A stretch of 64,000 bases of DNA from Streptomyces pilosus. Lineage in GTDB: Bacteria; Actinomycetota; Actinomycetes; Streptomycetales; Streptomycetaceae. The stretch covers positions 372,001 through 436,000 of the forward strand of contig NZ_BMTU01000006.1 in assembly GCF_014649835.1 (NCBI RefSeq), written 5' to 3'. The notes beneath the pieces were generated by a model. It saw nothing but the letters and a program-made list of their open reading frames with translations. It was not told where the DNA came from and ran no database searches. This document shows, in pieces, positions 58,475-64,000 of this stretch (position 1 is its first letter; the number at the start of each line of letters is the position of its first letter). A program made the translations under genes and the position numbers.

Positions 58475-59233
58475 TCAGGCCACGCCGGCGTTCAGGAAGA
58501 TGCCGCCGTCCACGACCAGGGTCTGGCCGGTGACCCAGTCGGACTGCTCGGAGGTGAGGAAGGCGGCGGCGCCGCCGATGTCGGACGGCACGCCCAGCCG
58601 GCCCAGCGGGTAGCCGGCGGCGGCCTCCGCCTCCCGGCCCTCGTAGAGCGCCTGCGCGAACTTGGTCTTCACCACCGCCGGCGCGATGGCGTTGACCCGC
58701 ACCCGGGGCGCGAACTCGTGCGCCAGCTGCTGGGTCAGGTTGATCAGCGCCGCCTTGCTGACGCCGTAGGCGGCGATGAAGGGCGAGGGCGCGAGGCCCG
58801 CGACGGAGGCGATGTTGACGATCGCGCCGCCGTTGTCCTTCTGCCAGGCGTGCCAGGTCTTCTGCGCGAAGCCCAGCGCCGAGACCACGTTGGTCTCGAA
58901 CACCTTGCGGGCCACGTTCAGGTCGAGGTCGGCGATCGGCCCGAACACCGGGTTGGTGCCGGCGTTGTTGACGAGGTAGTCGACCCGGCCGAAGGCCTCC
59001 ATGGCGCGCTCGACGGCGAGGGCCTGGTGTGCCTCGTCGTGCGCCTTGCCTGCGACGTACACGGCCCGGTCGGGACCGAGCTTCTCGACGGCCTCCTTGA
59101 GGGCGTCCTCGCCCCGGCCGGTGATGCAGACCCGGTCGCCGCGTGCGACGAGGGCCTCGGCGACGCCGTAGCCGATACCGCGGCTGGCGCCGGTGATCAG
59201 GGCGACCTTGCCCGTGAGTTCCACAGCAGTCAT
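58475..59233 (-). CDS. SDR-family oxidoreductase (3-oxoacyl-ACP reductase-like)
   Basis: 252 residues. ITGASRGIG cofactor loop, NNAGTN, Ser in NIASVAG and YGVSK active site; ends TLVVDGGIFLNAGVA. It follows the FabG-like gene with a 13-bp gap, same strand, so the two are one operon. Tandem SDR genes of this kind occur in several Streptomyces near ung; the pathway (fatty acid, PHA-like or secondary) is not resolved. Confidence 0.9.
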   Translation of the reverse strand: MTAVELTGKVALITGASRGIGYGVAEALVARGDRVCITGRGEDALKEAVEKLGPDRAVYVAGKAHDEAHQALAVERAMEAFGRVDYLVNNAGTNPVFGPIADLDLNVARKVFETNVVSALGFAQKTWHAWQKDNGGAIVNIASVAGLAPSPFIAAYGVSKAALINLTQQLAHEFAPRVRVNAIAPAVVKTKFAQALYEGREAEAAAGYPLGRLGVPSDIGGAAAFLTSEQSDWVTGQTLVVDGGIFLNAGVA

Positions 59234-59246
59234 GTTCCCGGTCTTC

Positions 59247-60008
59247 CTAGTCGAGCGGTCCGCCGGCGACGTACAGCACCTGGCCGGAGACGAAGCCGGC
59301 GGCCTCGCCGGTGAAGAAGGCGATGGCGTTGGCGATGTCCTCGGGGTAGCCGACGCGGGCGACCGGGATCTGGGTGGCGGCGGCGGCCTTGAAGTCCTCG
59401 AAGCCCATGCCGACGCGGTCGGCCGTGGCCTTGGTCATCTCGGTGGCGATGAAGCCGGGGGCGACGGCGTTGGCGGTGATGCCGAACTTGCCGAGCTCCT
59501 TGGCGAGGGTCTTGGTGAAGCCCTGCAGACCGGCCTTGGCGGCCGAGTAGTTGACCTGGCCCCGGTTGCCGAGCGCGGAGGAGGAGGACAGGTTGACGAT
59601 GCGTCCGAACCCGGCATCGACCATGTGCTTCTGGCAGGCCTTCGTCATCAGGAAGGCGCCGCGCAGATGCACGTTCATGACGGTGTCCCAGTCGGAGACG
59701 CTCATCTTGAACAGCAGGTTGTCGCGGAGCACGCCCGCGTTGTTGACCAGGACGGTCGGCGCGCCGAGCTCCTCGGCGATGCGCGCGACGGCGGTCTCGA
59801 CCTGCGCCTCGTCGGACACGTCGCAGCCGACCGCGAGGGCCTTGCCACCGGCGGCGGTGATCTTCTCGACGGTGTCCTTGCAGGCCGCCTCGTCCAGGTC
59901 GATCACGGCGACCGCGTGGCCCTCGGCGGCCAGTCGTACGGCGGTGGCGGCGCCGATGCCGCGCGCGGCGCCGGTGACGACCGCGACCCGCTGCTCAGTG
60001 GTGGACAT
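59247..60008 (-). CDS. fabG: 3-oxoacyl-[ACP] reductase (FabG-like)
   Basis: 253 residues. TGAARGIG, NNAGVLRDNLLFKM, NLSSSSALGNRGQVNYSAAKAG with Ser/Tyr/Lys in place; the C-terminus VSGQVLYVAGGPLD is typical. It reduces beta-ketoacyl thioesters with NAD(P)H. First gene of a two-SDR operon. ATG 60008 has GAGGAG upstream. A TetR-like imperfect dyad (60060-60073) sits about 50 bp before the start. Confidence 0.9.
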   Translation of the reverse strand: MSTTEQRVAVVTGAARGIGAATAVRLAAEGHAVAVIDLDEAACKDTVEKITAAGGKALAVGCDVSDEAQVETAVARIAEELGAPTVLVNNAGVLRDNLLFKMSVSDWDTVMNVHLRGAFLMTKACQKHMVDAGFGRIVNLSSSSALGNRGQVNYSAAKAGLQGFTKTLAKELGKFGITANAVAPGFIATEMTKATADRVGMGFEDFKAAAATQIPVARVGYPEDIANAIAFFTGEAAGFVSGQVLYVAGGPLD

Positions 60009-60059
60009 TGCTGCTTCTCCTCGCCCTTGGGATGCGGCTCCACGGCCGGACTCGTTCAA

Positions 60060-60073
60060 TGAGCGACCGCTTA
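60060..60073. promoter_or_regulatory. TetR-like dyad upstream of the fabG-like operon
   Basis: TGAGCG-AC-CGCTTA, an inverted repeat with one mismatched pair. In the direction of the operon it reads TAAGCG-GT-CGCTCA. It lies in the AT-richer part of a 287-bp intergenic region whose remainder shows no other clear element. No TetR gene is adjacent. Confidence 0.4.
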
Positions 60074-60295
60074 GTACCTTCAGCAGACGTGACGCTAGAA
60101 GCCCTGGCACCCGGTGTCAACGGCGCACCGCGCGGGTGTGATCCATTCCCCGCGCGTCGTTCCCCGTCCGCGGTCCGCGGGCGCCGTGCGGCGGTCGGCG
60201 CGGAGCACCCGATCGGCCCAGCGCCGCGCGCCCCGGCGCCGGGCGGCCCCTAGCGTCGAAGCGCGAGCCGTCCGAGGCCGGAAAGGAGGCGCTCC

Positions 60296-60835
60296 ATGCG
60301 TCGTCGCACCGGTGCCATGGGCACGCTGATCGTGCTCGCCGCGATCGTGCCGCTGGCCGACCAAGCGCACGCCCAGGATCTGGACTGCAGGGACTTCACC
60401 TACCAGGAGGACGCGCAGACCTTCTTCGACCTGAACACGAGTGATCCACACCGGCTCGACGAGGACCCGGGTCCGGACGACGGCGTGGCCTGCGAGGCGC
60501 TGCCGCGGCGCGGTCTCACCTCGTCCACGTACCGTCCCGCGCCGGAGAGCTCCGCACCCACCCGGCCGGCGTCACCGTCCCCGACGGCCGCCTCGCCGAC
60601 CGCGACCGCGGTTCCCGCCACGACCGCACCTCCCAGCTCGGCTCCCGCGACTGTCCGCGCGACGTCCGCCGCCCCGGCGTCCCCCGCCTCGGTGGCGCCC
60701 ACGCGGGGTGTGGAGGGCGGGCTGGGCGGTTCCGCGGACTCCGGTCCGAGCGGCTGGGACCTGGGCGTCGGGGCGACGTTCGTGACGGGCGCCGTCCTCG
60801 CGGCGGGCCATCTGGTGAAGCGCCGCCGTTCCTGA
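60296..60835 (+). CDS. Exported excalibur-domain protein with C-terminal anchor
   Basis: 179 residues. A signal peptide (cleavage near AHAQD, about residue 26) precedes an excalibur calcium-binding module (DCRDFTYQEDAQTFFD ... DPGPDDGVACEAL) with the DxDxDGxxCE-like loop. A 75-residue Ser/Thr/Ala/Pro stalk follows, then a membrane helix and KRRRS tail, so it is anchored outside the membrane. Excalibur domains occur in surface and nuclease proteins; the ligand is presumed Ca. ATG 60296 has AAAGGAGG about 9 nt before it. Confidence 0.85.
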   Translation: MRRRTGAMGTLIVLAAIVPLADQAHAQDLDCRDFTYQEDAQTFFDLNTSDPHRLDEDPGPDDGVACEALPRRGLTSSTYRPAPESSAPTRPASPSPTAASPTATAVPATTAPPSSAPATVRATSAAPASPASVAPTRGVEGGLGGSADSGPSGWDLGVGATFVTGAVLAAGHLVKRRRS

Positions 60836-60837
60836 CG

Positions 60838-60893
60838 GACGGGGACGGCCGCGCCCGCGGTGGTCCGACGGCCGCGCCGCGGTGGTCCCCGTC
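60838..60893. repeat. 22/23-bp tandem repeat inside a terminator-like inverted repeat
   Basis: Two near-identical tandem units of 23 and 22 bp (60844-60866 and 60867-60888, differing by one C) are enclosed by GACGGGGAC (60838-60846) and its exact complement GTCCCCGTC (60885-60893). The whole element fills the 62-bp gap between convergent genes. Confidence 0.7.
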
Positions 60894-60897
60894 GTCC

Positions 60898-61281
60898 TCA
60901 GCGGACGAGCAGATCGAGCAGCCGTTCCGCCTCCGCCGCCGGATCGGCGGTGAGCCCGGTGTGCACGGGGCCGGGCTGGACGATGGTGGACCGGGGTGCG
61001 ATCAGCCAGCGGAAGCGCCGTCCCGCGTCGTCCCGTGCCGCCTGCCCCGCCGCGCTGCCGCCCGCGCAGACACCTTCGACCGCGCGCAGCGCCGCCCGCA
61101 CGCCGGCCAGGTCGGCGGCGGGGTCCAGGGCCAGCAGCCGCGCCTCGTCGAGGTGGGTGCGGGCCGTGACGAAGGAGCGGTGCCGGCAGTACACGAGCAC
61201 CCCGGCGTTGACGCGTTCGCCGCGTTCGATGCGCGGTACGACCCTCAGCAGGGCGTACTCGTAGACGTGCCGGTCGCTCAC
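60898..61281 (-). CDS. DUF3037 protein, partner of HipA-like kinase
   Basis: 127 residues from GTG 61281 (GGAGG complementary to 61286-61290). DUF3037 blocks: YEYALLRVVPRIERGERVNAGVLVYCRHRSF and HLDEARLLALDP. The start lies in a GTGA overlap with the HipA-like kinase stop, so the products are coupled. DUF3037 has no assigned function; its frequent pairing with HipA-like kinases suggests an adaptor, substrate or inhibitor of that kinase (inference). Confidence 0.85.
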   Translation of the reverse strand: MSDRHVYEYALLRVVPRIERGERVNAGVLVYCRHRSFVTARTHLDEARLLALDPAADLAGVRAALRAVEGVCAGGSAAGQAARDDAGRRFRWLIAPRSTIVQPGPVHTGLTADPAAEAERLLDLLVR

Positions 61282-62042
61282 TGGTCCTCCCCGAGGCCGT
61301 GGATGTGGCGGTGGACGGTGGCGGCGCGGGCGAGCAGCGGCCGCGCGTAGGCCAGCCGGAGTTCGTCGGGCGTGTCGAAGCCGGGCTCCCCGGCCAGCCA
61401 GGCGTCGGGGACCTCCGCGGTGACCTCGGCCAGCAGTTCCCCGGTGACCAGCGGCGCGAGCTCCGCCGCGGCGGCCGCGACGTCCGGCGCGAAGGTGCTC
61501 AGCGCATGGTCGGAGGCGTCGTAGGGCCGGGCGGCGGAGGCGGGGGCGCCCGGCCAGTTGTGGTGCCAGATCATCGTCGCGCCGTGGTCGATGAGCCACA
61601 GTCCGTCCCGCAGGCGGAGCATGTTGGGGTTGCGCCAGGAGCGGTCGACATTGTTCACCAGCGCGTCGAACCAGACGATCCGCCCGGCCTCCTCGGGCCC
61701 CACCTCGAAGGCGAGGGGGTCGAAGCCGAGGGCGCCGGAGAGGAAGTCCATGCCGAGGTTGGTGCCGCCGCTGGACTTCAGCAGGTGCTGCACCTCCTGC
61801 TCGGGCTCGCCCAGCCCCAGGACGGGGTCGAGTTCCACGGTGACCAGCCGCGGCACCCGCAGGCCCAGCCGGCGGGCGAGCTCCCCGCACACGACCTCGG
61901 CGACCAGCGTCTTGCGGCCCTGTCCGGCACCGGTGAACTTCAGGACGTAGGTCCCGAGATCGTCGGCCTCGATCAGGCCCGGCAGCGAGCCGCCCTCACG
62001 CAGCGGCCCGATGAAGCGGGTCGCGATGACTTCCTTGAGCAT
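61278..62042 (-). CDS. HipA-like (HipA_2) protein kinase-fold protein
   Basis: 254 residues. Kinase elements are recognisable: Lys35 in TYVLKFTGAGQGRK, Glu49 in LVAEVV, catalytic Asp133 in NNVDRSWRNPN with Asn138/Asn140, and the metal-binding Asp152 in LIDHGAT. This matches stand-alone HipA-like kinases that lack the N-terminal HipA domain and a HipB antitoxin. HipA proper phosphorylates GltX; the target here is unknown. A leftward TAGCCT (62049-62054) 6 nt before the ATG implies a leaderless transcript covering this gene and DUF3037. Confidence 0.85.
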   Translation of the reverse strand: MLKEVIATRFIGPLREGGSLPGLIEADDLGTYVLKFTGAGQGRKTLVAEVVCGELARRLGLRVPRLVTVELDPVLGLGEPEQEVQHLLKSSGGTNLGMDFLSGALGFDPLAFEVGPEEAGRIVWFDALVNNVDRSWRNPNMLRLRDGLWLIDHGATMIWHHNWPGAPASAARPYDASDHALSTFAPDVAAAAAELAPLVTGELLAEVTAEVPDAWLAGEPGFDTPDELRLAYARPLLARAATVHRHIHGLGEDQ

Positions 62043-62241
62043 CGCCCCAGGCTACTGGCGCGTCACCGCGCGCCGACCGGGGGCGGGGCGGGAGGCGGGG
62101 CCGCCCGACAGGGAAACGACAGCCGTGTTTTACGCCCGTCCGACCGGGGGCAGGCCAGGCTCTCGTCACTGTCTGAACAGCGTGAGCCCGCTGACCGTAC
62201 CTCTCCCCGGATCGACTGTCCGCCCCGGAAGGGACACCGGC

Positions 62242-62727
62242 ATGACCGCATCACTTCACTCCGCATCGGGACCCGCCCGCCGCACCGTCGTCGCGGCGGC
62301 CGGGGCGGCGGGTCTCGCCGTCGCGCTGACCGCCTGCGGCGGTTCGGACGACGAGCCGTCGGGCTCCTCGGCGGCCTCCGGGTCGCCGGGCGGCACACCG
62401 GACGAGGGTGCGGGCGCCGGGGGCGACGACGCCGCCGGTGGCGCGCCGCTCGCCTCGACCGCCGACATCCCCGAGGGCGGCGGGAAGGTCTTCGCCGACC
62501 GCAAGGTGGTGGTCACCCAGCCGTCGGCGGGCGAGTTCAAGGCGTTCTCGGCGACCTGCACCCACCAGGGGTGCGCGGTGAAGAGCGTCGCCGACGGTGT
62601 GATCAACTGCCCCTGCCACAACAGCGACTTCTCCATCACCGACGGCAGTGTGCGGGGCGGTCCGGCCACGAAGCCGCTGCCCGCGGTGGAGATCACCGTC
62701 AGCGGGGACTCGATCAGCCTCGCCTGA
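62242..62727 (+). CDS. Rieske [2Fe-2S] lipoprotein
   Basis: 161 residues. PARRTVVAAAGAAG gives a twin-arginine-type signal and LTAC a lipobox (Cys32). An acidic Gly/Ser linker leads to a Rieske domain with Cys106-Thr-His108 in CTHQGC and Cys123-x2-His126 in CPCH. It is a folded, Tat-exported, membrane-tethered iron-sulfur protein. Many actinomycetes carry such small Rieske proteins without a cytochrome partner; the electron partner is unknown. GGAAGGGA at 62227-62234 supports ATG 62242. Confidence 0.9.
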   Translation: MTASLHSASGPARRTVVAAAGAAGLAVALTACGGSDDEPSGSSAASGSPGGTPDEGAGAGGDDAAGGAPLASTADIPEGGGKVFADRKVVVTQPSAGEFKAFSATCTHQGCAVKSVADGVINCPCHNSDFSITDGSVRGGPATKPLPAVEITVSGDSISLA

Positions 62728-62768
62728 ACCGGCGGTGCCGGGTACGACGTGAGGGAAGAAAGGACCGT

Positions 62769-63239
62769 ATGACCGCCACGCAGCGCCGGGGCCGCAAGAT
62801 CATGATGACGCCGGGGGAGCTGGACGACTTCCTCACCGCGCAGCGCACCTGCCGGGTCGCCACGGTGTCCGCCGACGGTGCTCCGCACGTCAGCACGCTC
62901 TGGTTCGCCTGGGACGGCACCTCGCTGTGGCTCTACTCCGTGGTGCGCAGCAGGCGCTGGGCGGATCTGCGGCGGGATCCGCGGGTGGCGATCGTGGTCG
63001 ACACCGGCGAGGAGTACGACGAGCTGCGCGGCGCGGAGCTGTCGGGGCGGGTGGAGTTCGTGGGCGAGATCCCGCGCACCGGCGAGCTGCGGGCCGAACT
63101 CGACGTTCCTGAGACACTGTTCGCCCGCAAGAACTTCGGCCTGGACGAGATGCCGCACGACGGCCGGCACGCCTGGCTGTGCCTGACCCCGGAGAAGATC
63201 GTCTCCTGGGACTTCAGGAAGCTGTCGGCGCTGTCGTAG
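62769..63239 (+). CDS. PNPOx-fold flavin/F420-binding protein
   Basis: 156 residues of the split-barrel pyridoxamine-phosphate-oxidase fold: RTCRVATVSADGAPHVSTLW, VRSRRWADLRRDPRVAIVVD, ELSGRVEFVGE. This matches the actinobacterial F420/FMN-binding group (Rv1155-like), reductases or redox sensors. AAAGGA lies before ATG 62769. Its stop overlaps the convergent LysR gene by 26 bp. Confidence 0.88.
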   Translation: MTATQRRGRKIMMTPGELDDFLTAQRTCRVATVSADGAPHVSTLWFAWDGTSLWLYSVVRSRRWADLRRDPRVAIVVDTGEEYDELRGAELSGRVEFVGEIPRTGELRAELDVPETLFARKNFGLDEMPHDGRHAWLCLTPEKIVSWDFRKLSALS

Positions 63240-64000
63240 GGGCCGCGCCGCTCGCCGCCTCTCCCCCGACGCGCTGCCCCGCCGCCCGCAGTGCCCGCAC
63301 CGCCGCCCGGATCGACGGGCGGCGGTCCGCGTCCGCGCGCCAGACCACGAAGACGTGCCGGCGCACGCGCTGCCGGAGCGGGACGGTCACCACGCCGCCG
63401 GGCAGCGGGTCACGGCCCAGCAGGGGGGCGACGCAGACGCCGAGCCCCGCCGCGACCAGGGCGAGCTGGGTGTGGCTCTCGGCGGCGAGGTGGCCGACGA
63501 CCGGCTCGACGCCCTTGGAGCGCAGGGTGAACATCAGCCACTCGTGGCAGAACTCGCCCTCGCCCCAGGTGATCCACTCGTCGTCGGCCAACTCCGCGAG
63601 GTCCAGCTCCTCGCGTCCGGCCAGCCGGTGCCCGGCCGGGAGCGCCACGTCGGCCGGGTCGTCGAGCAGCAGCGCCTTGACCAGGCCGTCGGGCAGCGGC
63701 ATCGGCTTGTTGTACCAGTCGAGGACGACGGCGAGGTCGAGGTCGCCCCGGACGACTCCCCGGATGCCCTGCTCGGGCTCCAGTTCGCGGGAGCGCACGC
63801 GCAGCGCGGGGTGCCGTGCGCGCAGGTCCGCGAGCGCGACCGGGAACAGCCCTCGTGCGGCGGTCGGGAACGCCGAGACCCGCAGCTCGCCGGCGACCTG
63901 ACCGCGCTGGGCCTCCAGGTCCGACTGGGCGAGCTCGACCTGGGACAGGATGCGGGCGGCGTGCTCGGCGAGCAGCCGGCCCGCGTCGGTGAGCCGGACA
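63214..64000 (-). CDS. LysR-family transcriptional regulator (5' end outside the window)
   Basis: The visible 262 codons lack the N-terminal helix-turn-helix, which lies right of the window; the reading frame runs open to base 63999. What remains begins VRLTDAGRLLAEHAARIL (the linker helix) and continues with the periplasmic-binding-like effector domain (GELRVSAFPTAARGLFPVAL, GDLDLAVVLDWYNKPMP, HTQLALVAAGLGVCVAPLLG). The target and ligand are unknown. Its 3' end overlaps the PNPOx-fold gene. Confidence 0.9.
   Translation of the reverse strand, partial: VRLTDAGRLLAEHAARILSQVELAQSDLEAQRGQVAGELRVSAFPTAARGLFPVALADLRARHPALRVRSRELEPEQGIRGVVRGDLDLAVVLDWYNKPMPLPDGLVKALLLDDPADVALPAGHRLAGREELDLAELADDEWITWGEGEFCHEWLMFTLRSKGVEPVVGHLAAESHTQLALVAAGLGVCVAPLLGRDPLPGGVVTVPLRQRVRRHVFVVWRADADRRPSIRAAVRALRAAGQRVGGEAASGAAPTTAPTAS

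Noticed and set aside
1..64000. tRNA, rRNA, insertion sequences, prophage or attachment sites
   Set aside because: No transposase, integrase, phage gene, tRNA-like cloverleaf or terminal inverted repeat was recognised.
1..64000. Secondary-metabolite gene cluster
   Set aside because: Scattered SDR, monooxygenase and thiolase genes occur, but no PKS, NRPS, terpene synthase or similar core enzyme.

Overview
The window looks like chromosome of a Streptomyces or a very close relative. Evidence: extreme GC content with third-position G/C bias, GTG/TTG starts, TTA codons almost absent, twin-arginine and lipoprotein signals, and actinobacterial families such as EF-Tu3, ECF41 sigma, DesK-type kinases and F420/PNPOx-fold proteins. 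From memory, the order purB ... tuf3 ... ung ... fabG-like pair resembles the S. coelicolor region that carries tuf3. I could not check this synteny. I see no rRNA, tRNA, CRISPR array, insertion sequence, prophage or biosynthetic cluster. The window is housekeeping and conditional metabolism with many small regulator-target pairs.

Layout. 1-4.3 kb: two coupled CNNM/CBS membrane genes (the first cut by the window edge), an SGNH hydrolase, purB and a Mug-type glycosylase. 4.3-8.4 kb: an ABC-2 transporter facing a DesK/DesR-type two-component pair. 8.5-12.7 kb: ROK and GntR regulators, an ECF41 sigma factor and an alpha/beta hydrolase. 12.8-21.4 kb: a Tat-exported PhoD-like phosphatase with a PHO-box-like element, an ACT-GNAT protein, a higher-order minisatellite, a methionine gamma-lyase/Lrp pair, a DUF885 peptidase, an SDR and a rhodanese/Lrp pair. 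21.4-27.6 kb: a leftward block of sbcC, sbcD, a YigZ-like gene, sixA and a catalytically degenerate CysRS-like gene.

27.7-37.4 kb: a CoA-binding protein, an ArsR/CDF metal pair, a YbaK deacylase, an XRE-cupin regulator, two hexapeptide proteins, DedA, and a phosphoketolase / universal stress / cNMP-binding group with palindromes in its divergent promoter. 37.5-47 kb: a proline/glutamine-rich membrane protein, an MFS exporter, a spermidine-synthase-like methyltransferase-fold protein, tuf3 with a structured leader and a possible 33-residue ORF, an AlkD-like protein, a TVP38 protein, a thiolase/HxlR pair, uppP and a tiny TTA-containing gene. 47-54 kb: an SDR, glyoxalase/TetR, a SnoaL-like protein, an Lnt homologue, and a flavin monooxygenase/Gfo-Idh operon facing its TetR. 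54-64 kb: a DinB-like protein, a lipoprotein, a TPR-like protein, ung, a peptide-binding lipoprotein, two SDR/FabG genes, an excalibur-domain protein, a DUF3037/HipA-like kinase operon, a Rieske lipoprotein, a PNPOx-fold protein and a LysR regulator cut by the right edge.

The regulatory DNA is unusually readable. There are paired TetR operators in two divergent promoters, a leaderless GntR promoter overlapped by two dyads, an HxlR dyad, a PHO-box-like repeat and a recurrent leaderless promoter pattern (TANNNT placed 5-10 nt before the start). The candidates most worth following as undescribed biology are the tuf3 leader, the HipA-like/DUF3037 pair, the CysRS remnant and the two TTA-containing genes.
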